From: UTCHB3 sp964625575
Lineage (GTDB): Bacteria > Bacteroidota > Ignavibacteria > Ignavibacteriales > Ignavibacteriaceae
Assembly (NCBI GenBank): GCA_964625575.1
Contig: CAZVBQ010000001.1
Location: 310,001-374,000 of the forward strand
Direction of reading: 5' to 3'
Length of the DNA stretch: 64,000 nucleotides
The notes below the pieces were generated by a model, which saw only the letters and a program-made list of their open reading frames with translations, did not search any database and was not told the DNA's origin. This document shows, in pieces, positions 34,203 through 42,068 of this stretch (positions are counted from its first letter, which is position 1; each line of letters starts with the position of its first letter). Both the position numbers and the translations under genes were made by a program.

Positions 34203-35235
34203 ACGCTTCCTTTTTTAATGCTTCCAGCTCGGCTTTGAGCTGCTTTACCTGTTCATTGAGTTCGGCGAGATTGCGAATATGCACTTCGGTTTTTTTAAAC
34301 TCGTTGAGCTCTTTAACAGGTGAACCCGCGTAAATTCCACGTTTTGTCAAACTGCGTGAAATCCCGGATTGTGCCCCGATAATTATGCCGTCACCTATCT
34401 CGATGTGGTCGACAAAGCCCACCTGCCCGGCAACAATCACATTGTTACCTATCTTAGTGCTTCCGGATACTCCCGATTGAGCTGAAATAGCGGTGTTTTC
34501 ACCGATCTCGACATTATGTCCGATCTGCACGAGATTATCAATTTTCGAGTAAGCTTTTATTACCGTGCTGCCGAGGGCTGCCCGGTCGATGGTTGTATTG
34601 GCGCCGATCTCGACGAAGTCTTCGATGACCACGTTACCGATCTGGGGTATTTTAAGATAATTTCCGTCGAGACCTTTTACGAATCCAAAACCATCCGCGC
34701 CGATTGACGCGCCGTTGTGGATAATTACGTTTTTCCCGATCACACTGTTCTCACGCACCGCGACATTTGGGAATATCACGGTTCCATCACCGATCGTGCA
34801 GTTCTCAAGAACAACCACGTTATGGAATATCCTTGCTCCGTTTCCGATCTTGCAGTTCTTCCCGATGACAACATTTTTCCCGATCGAAGCATTTTCACCA
34901 ACGGAAGCGGAGGGATCGATTGATGCTGTGGGGTCAATTCCGTTGAGCTCGGGCTCATAAACAAAGAATCGCTTCAGGATCATCAGAAATGCCTGATACG
35001 GATTCTCGACCTCAAGGTAAACAATATCATCACGGGATTTCTCAAACTCCCTGTTTACGAGTATCGCGCTCGCCCGGGTGTTTGGGAAATATTTTTTGTA
35101 AGCTTTTGATCCAAGAAAAGTGAGACTACCGGGAGTGGCTTTTTCGATGTTAAGGAGGTTTTCAATCAGAATATCGTCCTGCCCGGTTACCCGGGCAGAA
35201 ACGAATGAAGCAATTTCTTTGAGTGAGATTTGCAT
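34192..35235 (-). CDS. lpxD: UDP-3-O-acylglucosamine N-acyltransferase
   Basis: This 347-residue enzyme of lipid A synthesis adds the second acyl chain to UDP-3-O-acyl-glucosamine. It has an N-terminal uridine-binding domain to about residue 105, then about ten hexapeptide repeats (I-G-x-x-x-x pattern) forming a left-handed beta helix. The catalytic His lies near 237 in VQIGHNVEIG. The C-terminal helix is charged. The start ATG overlaps the stop of the upstream ompH gene (TAATG). It is the last gene of the uppS-bamA-ompH-ompH-lpxD operon and shows that the organism makes lipid-A-type LPS. Confidence 0.95.
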   Translation of the reverse strand: MQISLKEIASFVSARVTGQDDILIENLLNIEKATPGSLTFLGSKAYKKYFPNTRASAILVNREFEKSRDDIVYLEVENPYQAFLMILKRFFVYEPELNGIDPTASIDPSASVGENASIGKNVVIGKNCKIGNGARIFHNVVVLENCTIGDGTVIFPNVAVRENSVIGKNVIIHNGASIGADGFGFVKGLDGNYLKIPQIGNVVIEDFVEIGANTTIDRAALGSTVIKAYSKIDNLVQIGHNVEIGENTAISAQSGVSGSTKIGNNVIVAGQVGFVDHIEIGDGIIIGAQSGISRSLTKRGIYAGSPVKELNEFKKTEVHIRNLAELNEQVKQLKAELEALKKEAFKP

Positions 35236-35744
35236 TATTTCAGTTTGTCAAGCACTTTAGAAGTAATATCGTACTCGTCTTTCGCGAAGAGTATCAAAAC
35301 TGCACCGCTACGGTCGAAAACGAAATCAAGGTTCATGTCTTTAGCCACCTGCTGTATCATGGTGAAAACCTTGTTCTGAACCGGCTTCATAACCTCATCC
35401 TGTTTGAGGAAGAGTTCTCCGCCATTTCCAAACTTTTTCACTCGGTAAGCTTCCATGTCTTTTTCAAGCTGCTTGATCTCGGCTTCAATATCGGCTTTCA
35501 TCTGATCTGTAAGAATCAGTTTTCTTCTCTCCAGATCTTCCTTCTTCGCCTTGATGTCGCTCTCCATTTTGCTGATCTCATTCTGCCATTCAGCAACAAG
35601 AGCGTCAAGCTGCCTCTTTGCATCTTCAGCATCGGGGAGGTTCTTCATTATGGCGTCTGAGTCGACGTATCCAACCTTCAACTGAGCGAAAATGCCCGGG
35701 GTGGCCAGCAGCAGGAAGAGGATGACAAACTTTGCTCTCATCAA
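35235..35744 (-). CDS. OmpH/Skp-family periplasmic chaperone (copy 2)
   Basis: This 169-residue exported protein has a signal peptide at residues 1-20 (cleavage near GIFAQ) and a mature domain dominated by long amphipathic coiled-coil helices rich in Lys, Glu and Met. Skp/OmpH chaperones carry unfolded outer-membrane proteins to BamA. The V-G-Y-V-D-S and V-F-D-R-S-G-A-V-L pieces are the typical beta body segments. The start is TTG at 35744 with ATG as the next codon. It is one of two tandem copies placed between bamA and lpxD. Confidence 0.88.
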   Translation of the reverse strand: MMRAKFVILFLLLATPGIFAQLKVGYVDSDAIMKNLPDAEDAKRQLDALVAEWQNEISKMESDIKAKKEDLERRKLILTDQMKADIEAEIKQLEKDMEAYRVKKFGNGGELFLKQDEVMKPVQNKVFTMIQQVAKDMNLDFVFDRSGAVLILFAKDEYDITSKVLDKLK

Positions 35745-35760
35745 TTGATCTTTCGGAAAA

Positions 35761-36288
35761 TTATTTACCGGCTTTTCTTATTTTGTCGAGTACCTTGTAG
35801 GTATAGTCGAACTGAACATCAGCATAGAGAACGAAAGGATCCTGTGTGCTTTTCTTGTTCAGCATGTAGTTGATACCTTCTTCTTTCGCGAGAGCTTCGA
35901 TGCTGTCGTAAAGTTTCTCATAGATTGGTTTCAAAAGTTGATCCTGTTTGTTAAGAAGGTCTTCTCTTCTTTTCGCCTGAAGGTCTTCGATACCTTTCTG
36001 TTTAGCCGCGAGTTGACCCTGTTTTTCTTTTACCTTGGGATCGTTCGGTTTGTTCTGGAATTCTTTCTGGAAATTTTCAACTTCCTTCGCGAACGCCTGT
36101 GTAACGGAATCAAGTTCAGCCTTGTATTTGGCTTCAAGAGCCTTCAGATCGCCATTGGCTTTGATTGCTTCGGGTAACTGCTGAAGAATGAGATCCGCGT
36201 CAACAATTCCCACCTTAAGTGAGGTATTCTGCGCGAAAACAGATGTGCCGAGAACTATAAAAAGCGAGAGAACAATAAGTCTTTTCAC
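35761..36288 (-). CDS. OmpH/Skp-family periplasmic chaperone (copy 1)
   Basis: This 175-residue exported protein has a signal peptide at residues 1-20 (cleavage near VFAQN) and long charged coiled coil from about 45 to 125. The L-K-V-G-I-V-D-A-D and Y-M-L-N-K-K-S pieces are the OmpH body strands. It lies 26 bases downstream of bamA; GTG start with AAAGGA upstream. The tandem copy is 16 bases further on. The two are clearly related but not close copies, so they may form mixed or separate trimers. Confidence 0.88.
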   Translation of the reverse strand: MKRLIVLSLFIVLGTSVFAQNTSLKVGIVDADLILQQLPEAIKANGDLKALEAKYKAELDSVTQAFAKEVENFQKEFQNKPNDPKVKEKQGQLAAKQKGIEDLQAKRREDLLNKQDQLLKPIYEKLYDSIEALAKEEGINYMLNKKSTQDPFVLYADVQFDYTYKVLDKIRKAGK

Positions 36289-36314
36289 TACTTTTTCCTT
36301 TTATGAGTAATTAA

Positions 36315-38825
36315 CTAAAAACCTTTACCAAACTGGAAGTGGAACTGCCACTTGGGATCCGTTCCGTCAACTTCCTTCCTGTCGAACCCGTAACCAAGAT
36401 CGAAACCAAGGAGACCAACCGGGTTGATAAGTATTCTTGCGCCGAATCCCGCGCTTCTTCTCAGCTGAAAAGGATCGGCAACTGTGATATTTTCAAAAAC
36501 ATTTCCTGCCTCGGCAAACGCAAGTACATAAAGAGGCATCGGGTCAAGAGATACAGCGAACCTAAGTTCCGCGACATACTTGAAGAACATGCGGCCACCG
36601 ATCACATCGCCATTCTGCTGGGTTGGGCCCACCGTTCTGTCATCATAACCCCTTAGTGAAGTGGTAGCGATAACAAGTCCGGCACCACCCATATAAAATA
36701 GCTCGAAAGGCTGAATTTTGGTTTTATTTTTCAGATCTTGGATCAACCCCATGTCACTGCTCAGATAGAGCGCGAACCGGCTCGAATTGAACAATCTCTT
36801 GTACCACTCCGTGGTCAGATTAATTTTGACATAATCGACAGTTCCTGGAAGGAAAGGACCACCGGAAACCTCAGCGTTCAACATGAGCGATGAACCCCTT
36901 GAGGGGAAGATCGGGTTATCTACGTCTTTTCTACTGAGCGTGAATCCGAGTGTAAACTGTTCTGACTCACCTTCAGCGTAGTAACCACCTCCATTAAGAA
37001 CGTTGTTGTTCTGATAACGGAAAAATCCCTGGACATAAAAATAGTCATCAGGCCATTTTAACCTGCGACCTACCTTCACGGAACCTCCCGCCTGGAACAG
37101 ATCGTAAATATAGCTCTGGCGAGTTGAAAAAACGTCAAATCCAACGAGGGTTGGAGTGTTCATGAACCAAGGCTCTGTGAATCCGAGTGAGAATGTTCGG
37201 TACAGGTTGCTTACGCCAAACTGCCAGTTAAAACTGAGTATCTGTCCACCGCCTAATCTGAATGGTTCGGTGATCGAGAAGTTGTTAAGAGTTACACCAA
37301 GAGCGCCGGAAAATCCGTATGAACCGCTGTACCCGATCGACGCGTTCAGATAATCGCTTGACTTCTCTTCAACTATGAACGCCACGTTAACGGTGCTGTC
37401 GTTCTCGAGATTGTAATCAACGCCTTCTTTATAAAGCTTTTCAACGTTGAAGTATTGAAGGTTCGCGAGTTGCTGCAAACTTCTGATCATGGCGCCTTTG
37501 TTGAAGAAATCACCGGGAACCGTATAAAGCTCACGCCGGATGACTTTTTCCTTGGTCTTGTCGTTCCCTTTTATCGAAACCTTGCCAACCTTGAACTGGT
37601 TGTTTTCGTTTACTGAAACCAGCACATCAATAGAATCCCTCGCAACTTTTTTCTCTACCGCGTTAACGGTGAAGGTAAGATAGCCGTTGTCGAGATAGAG
37701 CGAAGCGACATCATTCTGCTTCTCATTACCGCGAAGATTCTGATTGAACGTCACAAAATCGTAGATATCGCCAGACTTAAATCCAAGTCTCTCATCTAAT
37801 ACTTCGGAATTGTAGACTGTGTTCCCTTCCCAGACGATATTCCTTATTTTATACTGTGGTCCTTCAATTATATTGAAGTAAACATCAACCATTTGCTTGT
37901 CATCTGTGTAAGCAAGCGAGTCGGAAATTATCTCAGCATCCCTGAACCCTTTCTTGTGAAGAAAAGTGAGGAGCACTTCCTTGTCTTTCTTTACTTTTTC
38001 AGGCTCATATCTCGCGGAGCTCCAGAATTTCCACCATGTTTTCTCGGAGAGTTCACTGAGCTCACTTTTCAGGTCATCCTCTGAGAAAAAGCTGTTACCC
38101 GTAAAGTGTATCTTCCTGACGCTTAAACGGCTGTTTTCCTGAATTTTGAACTTAAGGAGTTTGCGCACCTTGATCTTTTCAAGCACATTACGGTTCACCC
38201 CGGAAAGATCATCATATGTGGTTTTAAGCTCGTCAGAGAAATCCTTCTGGTTCCTCCAGGTAACTTCAAGCCTGCCTGGAAGAGAGTCGACCGAAAGGAA
38301 ATCGTAATATAAAATATCAATTTTGGTGTTAAGATAGCCGTCTTTTGTGTAAGCCTCGGTTATTTTGTTCTTTATTCTGTTCAGTTCCTGCGGCTTAAGA
38401 ATCTGACCCCTGACAAGTGAGATCATCTCTTCAAGTTCCGATTTGCTCATCGCGTCATTTCCCTCGATGACGAGTTGCTCATAACGGGGATACTCCGATA
38501 CTTTGATCTTCAGGAACACACCGTTTTCAAAGTACTTCTCTATGATGATCTGAATATCCGAGAATATCCTCAGATCCCAGAGGTTTTTCACCGCGCTGAT
38601 GGTTTCATCACCCGGAATCTGTATCTCCCTGCCCGTATCTTTGATTTTCTTTAACCCGGAATACTCAATTATCGTATTGGCATCAGCGGTGACATTACCC
38701 TCAACGGAAACAGAAAGTACCTTGTAATAGCTGGAATTGATCTGCGCGGAAACAGTATCGTGAAGAAGGAAGAAAAATGTTATTAAAAAAGTAAATTGAA
38801 GTCCTTTTAAGAGGGATCTTGTCAT
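36315..38825 (-). CDS. bamA: Outer-membrane protein assembly factor BamA
   Basis: This 836-residue core of the BAM complex inserts barrel proteins into the outer membrane. A signal peptide covers about residues 1-27. POTRA repeats fill about 30-460, visible as repeated I-x-x-x-G-N and Y-x-x-x-G-Y-x-x-x pieces. The C-terminal barrel runs to the end, with the RGYDDRTVGP loop segment near residue 715 corresponding to the conserved VRGF of Omp85 proteins, here as LRGY. The last residue is Phe, a normal barrel signal. Neighbours uppS upstream and two ompH genes downstream fit the common Bacteroidota order. Confidence 0.94.
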   Translation of the reverse strand: MTRSLLKGLQFTFLITFFFLLHDTVSAQINSSYYKVLSVSVEGNVTADANTIIEYSGLKKIKDTGREIQIPGDETISAVKNLWDLRIFSDIQIIIEKYFENGVFLKIKVSEYPRYEQLVIEGNDAMSKSELEEMISLVRGQILKPQELNRIKNKITEAYTKDGYLNTKIDILYYDFLSVDSLPGRLEVTWRNQKDFSDELKTTYDDLSGVNRNVLEKIKVRKLLKFKIQENSRLSVRKIHFTGNSFFSEDDLKSELSELSEKTWWKFWSSARYEPEKVKKDKEVLLTFLHKKGFRDAEIISDSLAYTDDKQMVDVYFNIIEGPQYKIRNIVWEGNTVYNSEVLDERLGFKSGDIYDFVTFNQNLRGNEKQNDVASLYLDNGYLTFTVNAVEKKVARDSIDVLVSVNENNQFKVGKVSIKGNDKTKEKVIRRELYTVPGDFFNKGAMIRSLQQLANLQYFNVEKLYKEGVDYNLENDSTVNVAFIVEEKSSDYLNASIGYSGSYGFSGALGVTLNNFSITEPFRLGGGQILSFNWQFGVSNLYRTFSLGFTEPWFMNTPTLVGFDVFSTRQSYIYDLFQAGGSVKVGRRLKWPDDYFYVQGFFRYQNNNVLNGGGYYAEGESEQFTLGFTLSRKDVDNPIFPSRGSSLMLNAEVSGGPFLPGTVDYVKINLTTEWYKRLFNSSRFALYLSSDMGLIQDLKNKTKIQPFELFYMGGAGLVIATTSLRGYDDRTVGPTQQNGDVIGGRMFFKYVAELRFAVSLDPMPLYVLAFAEAGNVFENITVADPFQLRRSAGFGARILINPVGLLGFDLGYGFDRKEVDGTDPKWQFHFQFGKGF

Positions 38826-38831
38826 TTTGCC

Positions 38832-39611
38832 TTAGCCTTGGTTGTGAAGTTGTTCGCTGACCTTGCCAAATCTTCTCTCCCGCTTGCCGTAATCTGCAAT
38901 TGCTTCGAGAAGATCTTTCTCCCTGAACTGTGGCCAGAACACGGGAGTGATATACATCTCCGAGTAAGCCAGTTGCCAGAGTAGAAAATTGCTGATCCGC
39001 ATCTCACCGCTTGTTCTGATGAGAAGATCAGGGTCAGGAATGTTTTTTGTGTTCAGATATTTTGAAAAAGTATCAATTTTAATCTCTTCTTCGCTGATCT
39101 TTCCTTCCTTAAGGTCGCGGGCGATCGACCTTACTGCATCAACAATCTCCCAGCGGCCGCTGTAGCTTAAAGCCAGCACCAGCGTGAGGGTTTTATTGTT
39201 TCTGGTTTTATCAATCGCGTCTGCAAGCTCTTTTTGCACATCCTTCGGAAGTGCCGGGATGTCGCCTATCGCCTGAAGCCGCACATCGTTGTTGTGGAGT
39301 TCCTGTATCTCCCTGCGCAATACCTTGACGAGCAACCGCATCAATGTGGTCACTTCTGTCTTGGGACGTTTCCAGTTTTCAGTGGAAAAAGTGTAAAGTG
39401 TGAGGTATTTTACTCCGATCCTGGCGCACGATTTAACGATCTCCCGGACTGATTCAACTCCTTCACGGTGCCCGGCTATACGGGGCAAATTGTTGCTTTT
39501 AGCCCACCTGCCATTACCATCCATTATGATGGCAATGTGGCGAGGGATCTCGGAACTTCTTATAGTTGCTCCCGGGTCAGGATGAGATGTTGCTGATATT
39601 GTGTTGCCCAA
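38832..39611 (-). CDS. uppS: Isoprenyl transferase (undecaprenyl diphosphate synthase)
   Basis: This 259-residue cis-prenyltransferase makes the undecaprenyl carrier lipid for peptidoglycan and LPS O-antigen. The magnesium-binding Asp is D31 in MDGNGRWA, and R-x-x-G-H-R-x-G, T-L-Y-T-F-S-x-E-N-W and R-x-S-G-E-x-R-x-S-N-F-x-L-W-Q segments follow in the usual order. It has a short N-terminal extension. It is first in the outer-membrane operon and has a candidate promoter 18 bases before the start. Confidence 0.95.
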   Translation of the reverse strand: MGNTISATSHPDPGATIRSSEIPRHIAIIMDGNGRWAKSNNLPRIAGHREGVESVREIVKSCARIGVKYLTLYTFSTENWKRPKTEVTTLMRLLVKVLRREIQELHNNDVRLQAIGDIPALPKDVQKELADAIDKTRNNKTLTLVLALSYSGRWEIVDAVRSIARDLKEGKISEEEIKIDTFSKYLNTKNIPDPDLLIRTSGEMRISNFLLWQLAYSEMYITPVFWPQFREKDLLEAIADYGKRERRFGKVSEQLHNQG

Positions 39612-39629
39612 ATGCGGACCGGTTAGTTA

Positions 39630-39637
39630 CAAAAATA
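39630..39637 (-). promoter_or_regulatory. Candidate -7 box for the uppS-bamA-lpxD operon
   Basis: TATTTTTG on the minus strand fits TAnnTTTG and lies 18 bases before the uppS start. A/T-rich surroundings make chance matches likely. Confidence 0.4.
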
Positions 39638-39743
39638 AAAATTCAAAGAAAGGAATTTTAAATAATTTTGGACGGATAAACAAATATCAATCCATCAAAG
39701 TAAAAATGGCGAGATTTTTCTTGTAAAAAAAGTCAAAAAGAAA

Positions 39744-39767
39744 GTAAAAAAAGCGTCTTCCCCGCTT
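39744..39767 (-). terminator. Short terminator of the lexA operon
   Basis: On the minus strand AAGCG, loop GGGAAGA, CGCTT is followed by a T run. The hairpin overlaps the stop codon of the last gene in the unit. Confidence 0.55.
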
Positions 39768-40212
39768 AATTTATGTAAATGGGGGAAGAAGCCTTGCCTT
39801 TAAGTGGCGAATCTGTGATAAGTGTCTCCGCGTCCACATCAACGAGGTAGAGTTCGATGTTGCGTGAGATGTCGCTCAGATCGGAATCGAGGAGGTGTTT
39901 AATGAAAAAATAATTCTTCCTGGTGAGCGCGATATAAAGCTTTACCGGGTTTCCGCTGTAGGTGGATTTCCTCTCAGCCAGAAATCTGATCTTCTGTTTT
40001 ATAAAATTCACGTCGATCCCGGCAAGATCATCGAGCACGATGCCGATGGCAAACTCTTTCTTCTGTTTGGCGAGAATATCTATCTGAAACTCACCTATAT
40101 CGGGTGGATCAGGAAGATATGTGCCAAACCGTCTGCCGATCGTCGAGTAACCACTCGAGCGGAGCTTGAAATACAGCTTGTCGGTAATATCTCTTTTGTC
40201 AAAGGTTCTCAT
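39766..40212 (-). CDS. Unknown 148-aa protein, last gene of the lexA operon
   Basis: I do not recognise a family. The protein is soluble and mixed alpha/beta. The stretch around residues 40-60 (I-G-E-F-Q-I-D-I-L-A, then F-A-I-G-I-V-L) has the strand-turn-strand look of a restriction-endonuclease-like core, with an Asp at the right place but without the expected Glu-x-Lys, so any nuclease similarity would be to a degenerate, inactive form. A strong GGAG ribosome site precedes the ATG. It is 11 bases downstream of the WYL-like gene and ends at a short terminator, so it belongs to the lexA transcription unit. Homology to nucleases is only a suggestion. Confidence 0.7.
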   Translation of the reverse strand: MRTFDKRDITDKLYFKLRSSGYSTIGRRFGTYLPDPPDIGEFQIDILAKQKKEFAIGIVLDDLAGIDVNFIKQKIRFLAERKSTYSGNPVKLYIALTRKNYFFIKHLLDSDLSDISRNIELYLVDVDAETLITDSPLKGKASSPIYIN

Positions 40213-40223
40213 GGTTCTGTCTC

Positions 40224-40472
40224 CTAACTGAAACGGGCGGCGTTCAAAACTCTCGGTGCGAAATTTTCGTCCGCGAGCACTTTGATGTTATAAATCTTCT
40301 TGAACTCGAATCTCTGGACAATGTCACTGTCATCTATCTTGCCATAGACAGTCTTCCTTCCCTCTTTATCAATTGATATGAGGTATGGATCTATTACAAG
40401 CTGGCGCATTGAATAGTAGAATCTGATCTTGTTTCTGTTTCTTATGGCTTTTGATAAAATATCACTTTTCAT
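40224..40472 (-). CDS. Stand-alone WYL-like domain protein (82 aa)
   Basis: This small protein consists of little more than one WYL-like ligand-binding domain: an N-terminal I-R-N-R-N-K-I-R-F-Y-Y segment, R-x-L-V-I-D-P-Y-L-I-S near residues 24-34, and Q-R-F-E-F-K-K-I-Y-N-I-K-V-L near 53-66, in the order seen in WYL domains. No helix-turn-helix is attached, unlike most WYL regulators. WYL domains sense nucleic acids or small ligands, and several act in DNA damage or phage defence control. An AAGGAG ribosome site overlaps the end of lexA, 10 bases upstream, so translation is coupled. The WYL call rests on pattern alone. Confidence 0.65.
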   Translation of the reverse strand: MKSDILSKAIRNRNKIRFYYSMRQLVIDPYLISIDKEGRKTVYGKIDDSDIVQRFEFKKIYNIKVLADENFAPRVLNAARFS

Positions 40473-40482
40473 GACCGTCTCC

Positions 40483-41124
40483 TTAGTTATACCATCTTAA
40501 AACACCGACGACCTTGCCGGCGATCGAGAAATCACTTGTTGGCTTTACTTCAATAACCGGGTAAGCGTCATTCTCCGGCATCAGAAATGTCTTCCCGTCT
40601 TTCCTTATATATCTTTTAACCGTTGCCTCACCATCGACCATGCCAACTATAATGTCATAATTGTGTACCGGTTTCTTAGGTGAAACCACCACGATATCCC
40701 CTTCATAGATCCCGGCGTTAATCATGCTCTCACCTTTTACCTTCAGCGCGTAGCAGTCATCCGTGGTTCTGACGAACATTGAATCGATCACAATGCTTCC
40801 TTCAAGATTCTCTTCAGCGAGGATCGGAAGCCCGGCAGCGACCCTTCCAACCACTGGGACGTTAATGGCAGATTCCCTCTTCATCCTGGTTTCGTAGTCA
40901 TTTTCAACATCAGATTTTATCGAGATACCCCGGCTGATGTTGCTGCTCGCGTTCAGGTACCCTTTCTTCGCGAGACTGTCAAGATGCTTTTTGGCAGCGG
41001 ATGGCGAGCCGAAACCAAAATGGTTCGCTATCTCTCTTACCGAGGGAGCGTATCCATTGTTCCCGATGTATTGTGTCAGATACTCAAGTATCTCTTTTTG
41101 TCTTTCTGTCAGGTCGTTTTTCAT
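40483..41124 (-). CDS. lexA: LexA repressor
   Basis: This is the SOS regulator (213 aa). A winged helix-turn-helix spans residues 1-65 (LTERQKEILEYL, then the recognition region around SVREIANHFGFGSPSAAKKHL). The self-cleavage site is A97-G98 in VAAGLP. The S24-like protease dyad is S133 (KGESM) and K170 (ATVKRY). All three essentials are present, so RecA-stimulated self-cleavage is expected. It heads a three-gene unit, and its promoter contains a palindrome well placed for autoregulation (41146-41169). Confidence 0.95.
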   Translation of the reverse strand: MKNDLTERQKEILEYLTQYIGNNGYAPSVREIANHFGFGSPSAAKKHLDSLAKKGYLNASSNISRGISIKSDVENDYETRMKRESAINVPVVGRVAAGLPILAEENLEGSIVIDSMFVRTTDDCYALKVKGESMINAGIYEGDIVVVSPKKPVHNYDIIVGMVDGEATVKRYIRKDGKTFLMPENDAYPVIEVKPTSDFSIAGKVVGVLRWYN

Positions 41125-41185
41125 TGTTCACCAAAAGTAATCAAATGTTCACCACAAATATAGTGAACAGATGTATACCTGTCAA
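41125..41185 (-). promoter_or_regulatory. lexA promoter overlapped by an inverted repeat (candidate LexA operator)
   Basis: On the minus strand a TTGACA box (41180-41185) is followed after 17 bases by TATATTTG (41155-41162), fitting both sigma-70 and Bacteroidota -7 patterns. The -7 box lies inside an inverted repeat: TGTTCAC at 41163-41169, then ten bases, then GTGAACA at 41146-41152 (minus-strand reading). A third half-site GTGAACA at 41125-41131 abuts the lexA ATG, 21 bases from the second. Bound repressor would cover the core promoter, as expected for autoregulation. Confidence 0.75.
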
Positions 41186-41284
41186 GCATTTTCTGAAAAT
41201 AATTTTATGAAAAATGAATTACATTGCCGTTCACTTCCACAATGGTTATATTTTTGATCGATTTATTTAGAATTTAGGTAAGAA

Positions 41285-42061
41285 TTGAAGATACTTGTTT
41301 CAAACGACGACGGTATAGATTCAGACGGAATTATAGCCCTTTCCCGCGAATTGAGGAAATTCGGAGAGGTGTATATCGTTGCTCCCATATTCGAGCAGAG
41401 CGCTGCAGGTCATTCCATTACCATGAAACGGCCACTTAAGGTTGTTGAGCATTACATCGGCGGAAAGTTCTTTGGTTTCGCCATAAACGGCACTCCGGCC
41501 GACTGTGTAAAGATCGGTATTACAAAAGTGCTAAACTTCATCCCCGACATTGTTGTTTCCGGAATCAACCACGGATCGAACACATCAACCAACATAATTT
41601 ATTCCGGCACCGTCTCCGCAGCGCGTGAAGCTGCCATGATGAATATCCCTGGGATTGCTTTCTCGATCAATGGCCGCACTTCCGAAAATATTAACTGGGC
41701 TGCTGAAGCCGCAGCCGGGATCACTGTTAAAACCTTGCAACACGGATTTAACAACGGCAAACTCCTTAACGTAAACTTCCCCAACATACCTTTTTCGGAA
41801 GTGAAGGGAACCATGATCACCCGTCAGGGGAGATCAAAATTTGCCGATTCTTATAATACCGTGCACGATGTGATAGGCCGCGAGTACCACCAGCTTATCG
41901 GTGACTTTGTTAACCTCGACGGCGATGACCCAACCATCGATCAGAATGCCATCGAAAACGGCTACATTTCGATTACCCCGATAAAGCTCGATTCAACCGA
42001 TCACGAGGATTATCAACTTATCAAAGAGTGGGATTTCAACTCTGTAATAAACAGGAGCTGA
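41285..42061 (+). CDS. surE: 5'-nucleotidase SurE
   Basis: This 258-residue metal-dependent nucleoside monophosphate phosphatase also acts on short polyphosphate in some species. It has the N-terminal metal-binding ILVSNDDG motif (D8, D9), S39 in EQSAAGHS, and the S-G-I-N-H-G-x-N segment near residues 92-98. The length fits the family. The start is TTG at 41285, required because the conserved first strand begins there. It follows the divergent lexA promoter region by about 100 bases, and the VWA membrane gene begins 8 bases downstream. Confidence 0.95.
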   Translation: MKILVSNDDGIDSDGIIALSRELRKFGEVYIVAPIFEQSAAGHSITMKRPLKVVEHYIGGKFFGFAINGTPADCVKIGITKVLNFIPDIVVSGINHGSNTSTNIIYSGTVSAAREAAMMNIPGIAFSINGRTSENINWAAEAAAGITVKTLQHGFNNGKLLNVNFPNIPFSEVKGTMITRQGRSKFADSYNTVHDVIGREYHQLIGDFVNLDGDDPTIDQNAIENGYISITPIKLDSTDHEDYQLIKEWDFNSVINRS

Positions 42062-42068
42062 ACCGGTA

